In this document: one piece after another, positions 1-8,742 of the stretch
Layout: the number at the start of each line of letters is the position of its first letter
Position numbering within the stretch: position 1 is the stretch's first letter
Assembly: GCA_027485235.1 (NCBI GenBank)
Contig: JAIXRJ010000046.1
Coordinates: 434,001 to 498,000, forward strand
Origin: Comamonadaceae bacterium
Lineage (GTDB): Bacteria > Pseudomonadota > Gammaproteobacteria > Burkholderiales > Burkholderiaceae_C
DNA: 64,000 nucleotides
Reading direction: 5' to 3'
Program-made: the position numbers and the translations under genes
Notes under the pieces: model-generated
Database searches by the model: none
Told to the model about the DNA's origin: nothing
The model's input: the letters and a program-made list of their open reading frames with translations, nothing else

Positions 1-1322
1 AAGTCGGCATGGAGGTGAAATTCGACGGCTTCACCGGCAGCCTGGAAGACGCTGTCAACGAAGGTGTGCGCCGAGGCTACAACTATGCTGACAACATGCT
101 GCGCGCGTCCGTCGTGTCTGATCCGCACTTCAACCGCAAAAACACCAAGGACAACACGCCCGCCGTGATCTTCACCAGGATCGTGCCCGGCCACCATGTG
201 CATTTGACCGTGGCGGCCAAAGGCGGCGGCAGCGAGAACAAGTCCAAGCTGATCATGCTCAACCCCGGCGACAGCATCGTGGACTGGGTTTTGAAGACCG
301 TGCCCACCATGGGCGCGGGTTGGTGCCCGCCCGGCATGCTGGGCATCGGCATTGGCGGCACAGCCGAAAAAGCCGTGCTCTTGGCCAAGGAAAGCCTGAT
401 GGACGACCTGGACATGTACCAGCTGCTCGAAAAATCCAGCCAAGGCGAGAAGCTCGACCCCGTCGAAGAGATGCGCCTGGAGCTGTACCACAAGGTCAAC
501 GCCCTGGGCATTGGCGCGCAGGGCCTGGGCGGCCTCACCACCGTGCTGGACATCAAGATCAAGATGTACCCCACGCACGCGGCCAGCAAGCCCGTGGCCA
601 TGATCCCGAACTGCGCGGCCACGCGCCACGCGCACTTCGTGCTGGACGGCTCCGGCCCCTCCTACCTTGAAGCGCCATCGCTTGACCTGTGGCCCAACGT
701 GAACTGGACGGCCGATACCGAAAAGAGCCAGCGCGTGGACCTGAACACCCTGACCCCCGAGCAGGTCGCCGCCTGGAAACCCGGCCAGACCCTGTTGCTC
801 AACGGCAAGATGCTGACGGGCCGCGACGCTGCGCACAAACGCATCCAGGACATGCTGGCCAAGGGCGAGCCGCTGCCCGTGGACTTCAAAAACCGCGTGA
901 TTTATTACGTGGGCCCTGTTGACCCGGTGGGCGACGAAGCCGTGGGCCCTGCCGGCCCAACCACGGCCACCCGCATGGACGGCTTCACCGAAATGATGCT
1001 GGCCAACACCGGCCTGATCGCCATGATCGGCAAGGCCGAACGCGGCCCAGTGGCCATCGAAGCCATCAAGAAGCACAAGAGCGCCTACCTGATGGCCGTG
1101 GGTGGTGCAGCTTACCTCGTGTCCAAAGCCATCAAACACGCCCAAGTGGTGGGCTTTGCCGACATGGGCATGGAAGCCATCTACGAATTCGACGTGGTGG
1201 ACATGCCCGTGACGGTGGCTGTGGACGCGGGCGGCACCAGCGCCCACATCACGGGCCCGGCCGAATGGCAAAAACGCATCGCCACCGGCGAGTTCAAGGG
1301 CATTGGCGTCAACGCTGCTTGA
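1..1322 (+). CDS. fumA: Fumarate hydratase class I, 5'-truncated by the window
   Basis: Class I (4Fe-4S) fumarase interconverts fumarate and malate in the TCA cycle in the cytoplasm. The reading frame is already open at base 3, so the N-terminus lies outside the window; 437 residues follow the first in-window ATG (base 9), against about 500 for the family. The iron-sulfur domain segment with the Gly-rich GIGIGG stretch after a Trp-Cys-Pro-Pro motif is visible near residues 103-118 of the visible part. The C-terminal Fe-S hydro-lyase beta domain (TTATRMDGF onward) is complete. It ends at a TGA 115 bp before murI, on the same strand. The family call is secure; the exact symbol is by convention only. 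Confidence 0.9.
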   Translation, partial: VGMEVKFDGFTGSLEDAVNEGVRRGYNYADNMLRASVVSDPHFNRKNTKDNTPAVIFTRIVPGHHVHLTVAAKGGGSENKSKLIMLNPGDSIVDWVLKTVPTMGAGWCPPGMLGIGIGGTAEKAVLLAKESLMDDLDMYQLLEKSSQGEKLDPVEEMRLELYHKVNALGIGAQGLGGLTTVLDIKIKMYPTHAASKPVAMIPNCAATRHAHFVLDGSGPSYLEAPSLDLWPNVNWTADTEKSQRVDLNTLTPEQVAAWKPGQTLLLNGKMLTGRDAAHKRIQDMLAKGEPLPVDFKNRVIYYVGPVDPVGDEAVGPAGPTTATRMDGFTEMMLANTGLIAMIGKAERGPVAIEAIKKHKSAYLMAVGGAAYLVSKAIKHAQVVGFADMGMEAIYEFDVVDMPVTVAVDAGGTSAHITGPAEWQKRIATGEFKGIGVNAA

Positions 1323-1437
1323 CCAGCGACATGCCCTCGACCCCGTCACCGATGGCACAGCCTGGCAGTTCCTTCTGGGACTTTCGCGCCGATGTCCCCG
1401 TGGACGGGACAGCAGCCATCCTTTTCTCTGTGGCCTG

Positions 1438-2283
1438 ATGAGCGCATTTCCCATTGGCGTTTTTGACAGTGGCATGGGTGGACTGAGCGTGCTGCAGGCC
1501 CTCCAAACGGAATTGCCTGCCGAGCATTTTGTGTACTGGGCGGACAGCAGACATGCCCCTTATGGTGAGAAAAACGATGCCTTTGTGCGCCAACGCAGCT
1601 TGGCCATTGCGCAGCATTTGATCGATCATCACCACATCAAAGCCTTGGTGGTCGCCTGCAACACCGCCACAGCGGCGGCCATTCACGAACTGCGCACGCA
1701 ATACCCACACCTGCCCGTGATCGGGGTCGAACCCGCTTTGAAACCCGCCCTCGCCTTGTCCAAAACCCGGCGCATCGGCGTGATCGGCACCCGCGGCACG
1801 CTGGGCAGCGACAAGTTCTACCGCCTGCTCAACAGTCTCCAAGACCAAGCCGAATTCATTGTTCAGCCCTGCAATGGCCTGGCACTGGCCATCGAAGAAA
1901 GCACCCAAGTGGCCATCTCAGAGTCTTCGCCAAAAATAAAGGCGTTGCTGCAAGACTACACGGCACAAATGGGCGAATTTGGAGATGCACCGGGCCAGAT
2001 GGACACCTTGGTACTGGGCTGCACGCACTATGTGTTTGCGCAACCAACGTTACAGGAGTTGCTGGGCAAGCATGTGCAACTGGTCTCGACCGGCGAGCCC
2101 GTGGCCCGCCAAACACGGCGCTTGTTGGCCGCAGCAGCTCAGTTGCGTGTGGGACCCGGTTTGCGCCCTTCGGCGCGTCTGCAATTGTTGACCAATGGCG
2201 CACTCCAGGGTCTGCAAGCCGCAAGCACGCGTTGGCTGCAACTGCCGCACACGGTCTGTCATCCGGCAGACCCAAGCGTGTGA
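1438..2283 (+). CDS. murI: Glutamate racemase
   Basis: Cofactor-independent racemase that supplies D-glutamate for peptidoglycan synthesis in the cytoplasm. The protein is 281 aa, normal for MurI, when started at the ATG giving MSAFPIGVFDSG. The frame is open 135 bp further upstream, but that extension matches nothing and would overlap the fumarase gene. The N-terminal FDSGMGGLSV signature and the two catalytic cysteines are present: Cys74 in VVACNTA and Cys195 in LGCTHY. It lies alone after the fumarase gene and converges on the MFS gene, whose stop codon directly abuts its own. Confidence 0.94.
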   Translation: MSAFPIGVFDSGMGGLSVLQALQTELPAEHFVYWADSRHAPYGEKNDAFVRQRSLAIAQHLIDHHHIKALVVACNTATAAAIHELRTQYPHLPVIGVEPALKPALALSKTRRIGVIGTRGTLGSDKFYRLLNSLQDQAEFIVQPCNGLALAIEESTQVAISESSPKIKALLQDYTAQMGEFGDAPGQMDTLVLGCTHYVFAQPTLQELLGKHVQLVSTGEPVARQTRRLLAAAAQLRVGPGLRPSARLQLLTNGALQGLQAASTRWLQLPHTVCHPADPSV

Positions 2284-3591
2284 TCATGCGTCAGATGCGG
2301 CCAAGGCCATGCGACGGCCTCGCTCCATGTTCACAGGCATGAGCAAGGCCAGACCCAACACAAACAGCAAAGAGGTTGCGCCTATCGCCAAGCGTTGGTT
2401 GCCCCCACTGAGCCAAGTGATGAAGCCGTAACTCAAGGGCCCCAGAATGCTGGCCAAGCGGATCGCAAAGGTCCACAAGCCGAAAAATTCACCCAATCGC
2501 GCTGAGGGCACCATCAATCCGGCCATGGCACGGCCCGCGGATTGGCTTGAGCCCATGCACAAGCCAGCCAAACCGGCCGCCCACCAGAAAACTTCTTTGG
2601 TACTTGAAAAAGCGGCCAACACACAAGTCAACATCCAACCTATCAGGGTCAAGGCCAAGACCGATTTGTGCCCCATACGGTCTTGCGCATAGCCAGCAGC
2701 AAAGGCGCCGACAAAAGCCGCTATGTTGAGGGCGAAAATCAAAAACATGGTTTCTTGTGGCTGGAATCCAATCACCTGTTCGGCATAAATGGCGGCCAAT
2801 GAAATCGCCACAGCCACACCGCCTTGGTAAGCCACAGCGCAAGCCATCAATTGGGTGAAGTCTCGGTATGGCCGAGCGTCGATGAAGGTTTGTTTGAGCT
2901 GTCGCAGGCTTTGCAGCATGCTCACCACCGGTGCCTCCCGGTTCGGCAGCGCGTGTTCTTTCATCAATGCAAAAGTGACGCAAGCGGCTGCCCCGTAGAT
3001 CAGCGCCGTGATCAGCATCGTGACCGGGACAAATTGGCTGCCACTTTCACCACGCGATTGCGCCGACAAGACGTAAGCCAGGCAAATCCCCAAAGTCAAC
3101 ATGCCGCCGACATACCCCATCGCCCAACCCCATCCACTGACACGCCCCATGGCGTCAGGATTGGCCAGCTCGGGCAGAAAAGAGGCGGTCAAGGACTCGC
3201 CATACGAAAAGAAGGTGTTGGAAATGATCAGCAAACACAGCCCAAGGACCACTTGCCCCGGCCCGACCCAGGCCAGCGCTGCCGTGCTGAGCACACAAGC
3301 AGCAGTGACCACGATCAACATGCGCTTTTTGCTCGCTGTGCGATCCGCCCAAGCACCCAAACCGGGCATGGTGAACATCACAATCGCATAAGAAATGCTC
3401 AGACCCAGGGTCCACACCAAAGTCGCCCAAGAGGCACTCTGAGCCACACCGCCGACAAAGTAAGCGGCAAATACAGCCGTGATGACCACGGTGGTGTAAC
3501 CCGAATTGGCGAAGTCGTACATTGCCCAGCCAAATACCTCTCGCATGCGAACACCGGGCTTGAGTGCGTCTTTGGCAAACAGGGCTTTCAT
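2284..3591 (-). CDS. MFS transporter, UMF1/Atg22-like
   Basis: Predicted inner-membrane permease of 435 aa with about twelve hydrophobic segments. The N-terminal stretch (GWAMYDFANSGYTTVVITAVF) is typical of the UMF1 branch of the major facilitator superfamily, related to Atg22 vacuolar effluxers. The start at 3591 (MKALFAKDAL) is preferred. The frame extends to a TTG at 3681, but that extension has no transporter character and runs into the next gene. Substrate cannot be told from sequence. It is downstream of, and probably co-transcribed with, the hypothetical gene at 3602-4225. Confidence 0.82.
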   Translation of the reverse strand: MKALFAKDALKPGVRMREVFGWAMYDFANSGYTTVVITAVFAAYFVGGVAQSASWATLVWTLGLSISYAIVMFTMPGLGAWADRTASKKRMLIVVTAACVLSTAALAWVGPGQVVLGLCLLIISNTFFSYGESLTASFLPELANPDAMGRVSGWGWAMGYVGGMLTLGICLAYVLSAQSRGESGSQFVPVTMLITALIYGAAACVTFALMKEHALPNREAPVVSMLQSLRQLKQTFIDARPYRDFTQLMACAVAYQGGVAVAISLAAIYAEQVIGFQPQETMFLIFALNIAAFVGAFAAGYAQDRMGHKSVLALTLIGWMLTCVLAAFSSTKEVFWWAAGLAGLCMGSSQSAGRAMAGLMVPSARLGEFFGLWTFAIRLASILGPLSYGFITWLSGGNQRLAIGATSLLFVLGLALLMPVNMERGRRMALAASDA

Positions 3592-3601
3592 GGTGCGCCT
3601 T

Positions 3602-4225
3602 TCAATGCAAGTGTCTGGGCCGGCGATTACCCCCACCATGGCCATTGCCACCCGAGCCTTTGGGGGGCTTGCCGATGTCAAGCGAACTCACCAAACTGTC
3701 AAATCGTTGGCTGAAGAGTTTGTCAATTTCAGACACCACTCCACCCAATTCAGCACCTTCAAAATGACGCTCCATCATGTTGATGACGTCATGCACCAAC
3801 AAATCGCGCTGGGCTTGCATGATGGCGGCCGGATCCGGCCCCACAAAAAGCATCACAAAATCATCACGTGACTCACCGCCATGCGCCTCGTCTTCGTCAT
3901 CAAATTCGGTGTCGTAGAAAGTGACTTCAATCTGTGTGCCTGAGGCAGACAACTCATTGAGGTTCATGCAAAAGTCCTCGAGCACCACTCGAAAATCATC
4001 ATCGCCACGCACCGTCCAACACAGGTGCAAACGGTGCGCATTGGTGTCAAAACGGATACCCGGCTCTTCTTCGTAAATGCTCGTTGCGCCCTCATTCAAG
4101 GAACGCGCGCCCACGTAAAGCCAAAGTGGTTTGAGCGCTTCTTGCACGGCTGGCAAGTCTGTGCCGGGTTTGATCGGCACTTCACCATGCACGTGGATCT
4201 CAAACGGAGCGTTGTCGTGTTTCAT
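3602..4225 (-). CDS. Conserved hypothetical protein, acidic, with Gly/His-rich tail
   Basis: 207-aa soluble protein with no signal peptide or membrane segment. It begins with HVHGEVPIKPGTDLPAVQEAL and carries an acidic patch (FDDEDEAHGGE, around residue 108). The C-terminal tail is Gly/His/Arg-rich (GSGGNGHGGGNRRPRH), possibly metal-binding or disordered. I do not recognise a catalytic motif. It sits 10 nt upstream of the MFS gene on the same strand, so co-expression is likely. Regular codon use and length support a real gene. Confidence 0.7.
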   Translation of the reverse strand: MKHDNAPFEIHVHGEVPIKPGTDLPAVQEALKPLWLYVGARSLNEGATSIYEEEPGIRFDTNAHRLHLCWTVRGDDDFRVVLEDFCMNLNELSASGTQIEVTFYDTEFDDEDEAHGGESRDDFVMLFVGPDPAAIMQAQRDLLVHDVINMMERHFEGAELGGVVSEIDKLFSQRFDSLVSSLDIGKPPKGSGGNGHGGGNRRPRHLH

Positions 4226-4243
4226 GATGATGCTTTGCTACTG

Positions 4244-4336
4244 TGGTGCCCCGAACCGGAATCGAACCGGTACGCCCGCTATGAACGAAGCAACGGATTT
4301 TAAGTCCGGTGTGTCTACCAGTTTCACCACCGGGGC
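4244..4336 (-). tRNA. tRNA-Leu(UAA)
   Basis: On the minus strand the sequence starts GCCCCGG and ends with the pairing strand TCGGGGC, an A discriminator and an encoded CCA. The anticodon loop reads CT-TAA-AA (UAA), the T arm has GGTTCGATTCC, and a long variable arm is present, as expected for a class II tRNA-Leu. Length is 93 nt including CCA. Confidence 0.96.
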
Positions 4337-4376
4337 CGAATCCGTATTGTGCCTTGATATAACGAATTTTTCGGTC

Positions 4377-4769
4377 TCAACCGATCTGTAAATTCAGCAT
4401 GGCCAAGACAAACAAAGCGATCACACAGAGGTAAGCGACAGCCCAGAAAATGGACCTGAACAAGGCCTTGTCTTTGAGATAACACGCCACATAAACCACG
4501 CGTGCTGCTGTGAACAAGATGCAAAGCCCATCGACCACAAAAGGGTCTACACCCGTCAACAGCGCCAGCACAGCGCCCACAGCAAAAAAAGGAAAGGCTT
4601 CCAGGCTGTTGGCTTGTGCCGCATTGGCACGTGCACGGTAACCTGTTTGCTGTGCCAACCACTCGCGCGGATTGTGGTTGTCATAGCTTTTGGCCCCGGC
4701 CTTGGCAATGCCTGCACACACCATCGGCGTCAAACCCGCTATCAAAATTGCCGCATATGAAATGATCAT
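4377..4769 (-). CDS. MAPEG-family membrane protein
   Basis: 130-aa integral membrane protein with four hydrophobic helices. The pattern matches the MAPEG family (membrane-associated proteins in eicosanoid and glutathione metabolism): the first helix ends near a Lys/Asn/Pro-Arg segment (YDNHNPREWL), the second helix is preceded by RANAAQANSLEAFPFF, and the third contains AARVVYVACYL. The start at 4769 is chosen because upstream residues in the same frame do not fit the family. Bacterial members are often of unknown function, though some have glutathione-transferase activity. It lies just downstream of the small basic protein gene on the same strand. Confidence 0.82.
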   Translation of the reverse strand: MIISYAAILIAGLTPMVCAGIAKAGAKSYDNHNPREWLAQQTGYRARANAAQANSLEAFPFFAVGAVLALLTGVDPFVVDGLCILFTAARVVYVACYLKDKALFRSIFWAVAYLCVIALFVLAMLNLQIG

Positions 4770-4885
4770 GCTTATCCCCGACGATGAAACCCACAACACT
4801 GGCGCACAGAAGCACACCAACAAAAAAGCCACTGATGACTCAGTGGCCTGCGCAAAAGTTGGACATTTGGCCCAGGTTTGGAGGG

Positions 4886-5056
4886 TCAACCGCCTTTTTT
4901 GGAGCGCTTACCCGGATTTTTCTTGCTGCGCGTCGCCACGCCGCGCTCCAAACTGACGCGCTGACCACGGCCGTGGGTGCGCAGATTCACGCCGGGCAAG
5001 GCTGGCAGGGGCGGGGTGAATTTACGGTCTGCTTCGGTAACGATTTTGTTGCCCAT
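4886..5056 (-). CDS. Small basic hypothetical protein (56 aa)
   Basis: A short lysine/arginine-rich protein beginning MGNKIVTEADRKFTPPLPALPG and ending KKNPGKRSKKGG. A clear ribosome site (GGAG) lies 7 bases before the ATG at 5056, which is the main reason for calling it. The frame continues upstream to 5146 without coding character. The basic tail suggests nucleic-acid or ribosome association, but that is inference. No family is recognised. Confidence 0.55.
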   Translation of the reverse strand: MGNKIVTEADRKFTPPLPALPGVNLRTHGRGQRVSLERGVATRSKKNPGKRSKKGG

Positions 5057-5245
5057 CAATGGCTCCAGAGAAATAATGCAAAACGATATTAAGCCACAAG
5101 AATGTGGTTTTTCAAGGACCCTCAGGATCAATCTGAAGAACGTCAAGCCCTTGACCCGGGGTGGCAGTCACCTGCTTGCTGGACAACACCGACCTTGCGG
5201 CAGCAAGATCGCACCATCATTTGACAACCGATGCCGAGGAATTTG

Positions 5246-5524
5246 ATGACAACACCCACATTTGAAGCGTTTTGCGACCAAGCCATGTCTGAGGGGTTTG
5301 ATGAAATGATCGTCCGCGAATGGGCACCTGACCTGCAACTGGCAACCCACACCCACCCATTTGATGTGAGTGCTTATGTGGCCCAAGGCGAATACTGGCT
5401 GACCGTGGGACAAGAAGTGCAACACCTGAAAGCAGGTGACACTTTTCGCCTGAAACGAGACGTCCCTCACGCCGAGCTTTATGGGCCACAAGGGGCAACA
5501 GTCTGGGTGGCCCGCGCAAATTGA
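5246..5524 (+). CDS. Small cupin-domain protein
   Basis: 92-aa single-domain cupin. The start at the second ATG (MTTPTFEAF) is favoured because GAGGA ends five bases before it. Cupin motif 1 is seen as HTHPFDVSAYVAQGEYWLTV, with the His-x-His metal ligands and a Glu. Motif 2 is the segment GDTFRLKRDVPHAELYG. These are the usual positions for a mononuclear metal, but activity cannot be assigned. The gene is single on the plus strand and is followed 17 bases later by a strong terminator hairpin shared with the tRNA block coming from the other side. Confidence 0.78.
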   Translation: MTTPTFEAFCDQAMSEGFDEMIVREWAPDLQLATHTHPFDVSAYVAQGEYWLTVGQEVQHLKAGDTFRLKRDVPHAELYGPQGATVWVARAN

Positions 5525-5540
5525 CGCACTGAGGGCCTAC

Positions 5541-5576
5541 AAAAAAGCCGCTTCAGCGCAGCTGCAGCGGCTTTTT
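5541..5576. terminator. Bidirectional Rho-independent terminator
   Basis: The inverted repeat GCCGCT/AGCGGC is flanked by an A-run on the left and a T-run on the right. It can therefore end the plus-strand cupin gene and the minus-strand tRNA cluster. Confidence 0.85.
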
Positions 5577-5580
5577 GAGT

Positions 5581-5654
5581 TGGAGGCGCGACCCAGAGTC
5601 GAACTGGGCTAGACGGATTTGCAATCCGTTGCATAACCGCTTTGCTATCGCGCC
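5581..5654 (-). tRNA. tRNA-Cys(GCA), copy 1
   Basis: 74 nt with encoded CCA. The acceptor stem is GGCGCGA/TCGCGCC and the anticodon loop reads ATT-GCA-AA. It is the last gene of the duplicated Gly/Cys block on the minus strand and lies directly before the shared terminator. It differs from copy 2 at about nine positions, mostly paired compensatory changes in the T stem and the last acceptor pair, so both copies look functional. Confidence 0.96.
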
Positions 5655-5672
5655 AAATTCGCCAAAACTGAC

Positions 5673-5703
5673 AAAAAAGGGAAGCTGAAGACTTCCCTTT
5701 TTT
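5673..5703 (-). terminator. Hairpin with T-run between tRNA-Gly and tRNA-Cys (unit 1)
   Basis: A perfect 12-bp inverted repeat (AAAAAAGGGAAG with CTTCCCTTTTTT) with a 7-nt loop. It has the form of an intrinsic terminator on either strand, and sits between two tRNA genes read from the minus strand. It may instead be a processing element; a near copy occupies the same place in unit 2. Confidence 0.7.
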
Positions 5704-5733
5704 CAAGTAAATACAACAGCATTCACCTCTGTT

Positions 5734-5809
5734 TGGAGCGGGAAACGAGATTCGAACTCGCGACCTCAACCTTGGCAAGGTTGCGCTCTACCAACTGAGC
5801 TATTCCCGC
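5734..5809 (-). tRNA. tRNA-Gly(GCC), copy 1
   Basis: 76 nt including encoded CCA. The acceptor is GCGGGAA and the anticodon loop reads TT-GCC-AA. It is identical to the second copy at 6046-6121. Confidence 0.97.
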
Positions 5810-5875
5810 GCTGAAAAGTAATTATACATCGCCGAACTGCCCTTTGAACAAGGCGAGCGAGTTAACTTGAATTTC

Positions 5876-5949
5876 TGGAGGCGCGGGCCGGAGTCGAACC
5901 GACCTACACGGATTTGCAATCCGGTGCATAACCGCTTTGCTACCGCGCC
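5876..5949 (-). tRNA. tRNA-Cys(GCA), copy 2
   Basis: 74 nt with encoded CCA. The acceptor is GGCGCGG/CCGCGCC and the anticodon is GCA. The T stem differs from copy 1 with base pairing kept. Confidence 0.96.
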
Positions 5950-5983
5950 CATTCGGACATCGCTTGCTCTGAGAAAAGCTGAC

Positions 5984-6010
5984 AAAAAAGGGAAGCTGTG
6001 GCTTCCCTTT
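5984..6010 (-). terminator. Hairpin with T-run between tRNA-Gly and tRNA-Cys (unit 2)
   Basis: AAAGGGAAGC pairs with GCTTCCCTTT around a 4-nt loop. Read on the minus strand the hairpin is followed by a run of Ts. It is the counterpart of the 5673-5703 hairpin in the duplicated unit. Confidence 0.65.
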
Positions 6011-6045
6011 GGATTTGACAAAAATCAGAGCAGATGTCTCTTATT

Positions 6046-6121
6046 TGGAGCGGGAAACGAGATTCGAACTCGCGACCTCAACCTTGGCAAGGTTGCGCTC
6101 TACCAACTGAGCTATTCCCGC
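6046..6121 (-). tRNA. tRNA-Gly(GCC), copy 2
   Basis: 76 nt with encoded CCA, identical to copy 1. It is the first gene of the minus-strand tRNA block and lies about 100 bp downstream of the lon stop codon. Confidence 0.97.
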
Positions 6122-6218
6122 ATATCTGAGGACTCGGCACTGTCAGCTTTGTACTCAACCAAGCCTAAATTGTAGCGTCATTTCCAAGCGAATTTGGGGA
6201 AACTCTGGAAATTTCGCA

Positions 6219-8642
6219 TCAATGTTTCACCGCATCGACCTTAGGGGTTGCCGACACAGCAGTCACAGCGGCGGCGGCCACTTCTTCATCGCTCAAAGGC
6301 ACGGGCTTGGCTTCAAGCGCCACCTCCAGCACTTGGTCGATCCACTTGACAGGCACGATCTCGAGACCATTTTTGACGTTTTCAGGAATATCCTGCAAGT
6401 CCTTGATGTTGTCCTCAGGAATCAGCACTGTTTTGATGCCCCCACGCAATGCCGCGAGCAATTTCTCCTTCAACCCCCCGATCGCGGTAACTTCCCCACG
6501 CAAAGTGATCTCACCGGTCATGGCCACGTCGGCGCGTACCGGAATACCGGTCATGGCCGACACCATGGCGGTCGTCATGGCCGCCCCGGCACTGGGGCCG
6601 TCTTTGGGCGTTGCACCATCAGGCACGTGGATGTGAAGGTCTTTCTTTTCAAAGACTTCATCCTTGATGCCCAGCAGTCGTGAACGGCTGCGCACCACGG
6701 TGCGAGCAGCTTCCACCGACTCTTTCATGACATCACCCAGCGAACCGGTGCGTGTGATAACGCCCTTGCCTGGCATCAAAGCAGCCTCAATGGTCAACAG
6801 GTCGCCGCCCACTTCGGTCCAAGCCAAGCCCACAACCTGACCCACTTGGTTCTTTTGCTCAGCCCGGCCATAGGTGTACTTGCGCACACCAAGGAATTCG
6901 TTGAGGTTGTCCACCGTCACCTGCACTTGAGGCTTCATTTGTTTGAGCAACAAGGCCTTGACGACTTTTCGGCAGATTTTGCCCAACTCGCGTTCCAGCG
7001 ATCGCACACCGGCTTCGCGGGTGTAGTAACGGACCACATCGCGCACCGCCTCTTCGGTCAGGTTCAGCTCTTCGGGTTTGACGCCGTTGTTGGCCAATTG
7101 CTTGGGCAACAGGTACTTCATGGCGATGCTGGTCTTTTCGTCTTCGGTGTAACCCGACAAACGAATCACCTCCATCCGGTCCAGCAAAGCCGAAGGGATG
7201 TTCATCGAGTTGGAGGTCGCCACAAACATCACGTCGCTCAGATCGAAATCAACCTCGACGTAGTGATCACCAAAGGTGTGGTTCTGCTCAGGGTCCAGCA
7301 CCTCGAGCAAGGCGCTCGATGGATCGCCGCGAAAGTCTGTGCCCAGCTTGTCAATTTCGTCCAGCAAGAACAAGGGGTTCTTGGTGCCGACCTTGTTGAG
7401 GTTTTGCAACACTTTGCCAGGCAAAGCGCCAATGTAGGTGCGGCGGTGGCCGCGAATTTCGGCTTCATCGCGCATGCCACCCAAGGCCATGCGCACGTAT
7501 TTGCGACCCGTGGCCTTGGCGATCGACTGACCCAAAGACGTTTTGCCCACGCCGGGTGGACCGACCAAACACAGGATAGGCGCTTTGACTTTGTCCACAC
7601 GCTGCTGCACTGCGAGGTATTCCAAAATGCGGTCTTTGACTTTGTCCAAGCCAAAGTGGTCTTGGTTCAACACCTCTTCGGCATTGCCCAGATCGTGTTT
7701 GAGCTTGGTCTTTTTGCTCCAAGGCAAACCAATCAAGACGTCCAAATAATTGCGCACCACAGAGGCCTCAGCAGACATCGGGGACATGAGCCGGAGTTTC
7801 TTGAGCTCACCCTCGGCTTTTTTACGGGCCTCGGCAGACATTTTGGCGCTCTTGATTTTCTTTTCAATCTCTTCGATGTCCGCGCCCTCTTCGCCATCGC
7901 CCAGTTCCTTCTGGATGGCTTTGACCTGTTCGTTCAGGTAAAAGTCTCGCTGGTTCTTTTCCATCTGGCGCTTGACTCGGCCACGGATACGCTTGTCGAC
8001 GTTGAGAATATCCACCTCATGCTCAAGCTGCGCGAAGAGATTTTCCAGGCGCCCTTTGATGCTCGACAAATCCAAAACTTGTTGCTTGTTCTCCAGCTTG
8101 AGGGGCAGGTGCGCCGCAATGGTGTCGGCCAGGCGACCCGCATCGTCGATGCTGGAGATGGAGGTCAGGATCTCGGGCGGTATTTTCTTGTTGAGTTTGA
8201 CGTATTGGTCGAACTGCTGCATCACCGCACGGCGCAAAGCCTCGATTTCACTGCTCGGCTCGGACAGCTCTGCCGATGCATCCACAGGCGTCACGGTGGC
8301 CACAAAATGGGACTCCCCGTCCACGATGCCCTGAACTGTGGCCCGTTGTTGGCCTTCCACCAAGACTTTGACGGTACCATCGGGCAATTTCAACATTTGC
8401 AAAATGGTGGAGACGCAACCCACATCGAACATGTCGTCGATGGCGGGTTCGTCCTTGGCGGCTGTTTTTTGAGCCACCAGCATGATGCGGCGCTCGGTCG
8501 CCATGGCCGATTCCAGAGCTTTGATGCTTTTGGGCCGTCCGACAAACAGCGGAATCACCATGTGCGGAAAGACGACCACATCGCGCAAAGGCAACATGGG
8601 CAGATCCAACGGGGTGGGCGGCAAAGGTGTGTGTCCAGACAT
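6219..8642 (-). CDS. lon: ATP-dependent Lon protease
   Basis: Cytoplasmic AAA+ serine protease that degrades misfolded and regulatory proteins. The 807-aa length is standard for bacterial LonA. In order there is an N-terminal substrate-binding domain (LPMLPLRDVVVFPHM start), a coiled-coil region (about residues 230-290), a Walker A GPPGVGKT at about residue 360, a Walker B LFLLDEID, and a C-terminal protease domain. The catalytic Ser is near residue 684 (DGPSAGAA) and the Lys about 43 residues later (GLKEKLLAA). It lies downstream of clpX with a 100-bp gap, in the usual betaproteobacterial tig-clpP-clpX-lon order. No heat-shock promoter was confidently resolved in the gap. Confidence 0.98.
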   Translation of the reverse strand: MSGHTPLPPTPLDLPMLPLRDVVVFPHMVIPLFVGRPKSIKALESAMATERRIMLVAQKTAAKDEPAIDDMFDVGCVSTILQMLKLPDGTVKVLVEGQQRATVQGIVDGESHFVATVTPVDASAELSEPSSEIEALRRAVMQQFDQYVKLNKKIPPEILTSISSIDDAGRLADTIAAHLPLKLENKQQVLDLSSIKGRLENLFAQLEHEVDILNVDKRIRGRVKRQMEKNQRDFYLNEQVKAIQKELGDGEEGADIEEIEKKIKSAKMSAEARKKAEGELKKLRLMSPMSAEASVVRNYLDVLIGLPWSKKTKLKHDLGNAEEVLNQDHFGLDKVKDRILEYLAVQQRVDKVKAPILCLVGPPGVGKTSLGQSIAKATGRKYVRMALGGMRDEAEIRGHRRTYIGALPGKVLQNLNKVGTKNPLFLLDEIDKLGTDFRGDPSSALLEVLDPEQNHTFGDHYVEVDFDLSDVMFVATSNSMNIPSALLDRMEVIRLSGYTEDEKTSIAMKYLLPKQLANNGVKPEELNLTEEAVRDVVRYYTREAGVRSLERELGKICRKVVKALLLKQMKPQVQVTVDNLNEFLGVRKYTYGRAEQKNQVGQVVGLAWTEVGGDLLTIEAALMPGKGVITRTGSLGDVMKESVEAARTVVRSRSRLLGIKDEVFEKKDLHIHVPDGATPKDGPSAGAAMTTAMVSAMTGIPVRADVAMTGEITLRGEVTAIGGLKEKLLAALRGGIKTVLIPEDNIKDLQDIPENVKNGLEIVPVKWIDQVLEVALEAKPVPLSDEEVAAAAVTAVSATPKVDAVKH

Positions 8643-8742
8643 GGTGTGTCCCTTGGTTCTATTCAGCTACACGTGGATACTGCGCCGGCAATTTCAACCC
8701 ATCCGACTGAAGGGTTAATGAAGGCCTTGCCAAGCATGAAGG

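Larger units (their letters stand above)
5581..6121 (-). repeat. Tandem duplication of a tRNA-Gly / hairpin / tRNA-Cys unit
   Basis: Two units of about 300 bp in the same order and orientation. The Gly tRNAs are identical, the intervening hairpins share the GACAAAAAAGGGAAGCTG core, and the Cys tRNAs have drifted by about nine bases with compensation. This is best explained by an old tandem duplication with later homogenisation or constraint on tRNA-Gly. Confidence 0.8.

Noticed and set aside
1303..1437. N-terminal extension of murI
   Set aside because: It overlaps the fumarase gene and matches no MurI N-terminus; the family start is at 1438.
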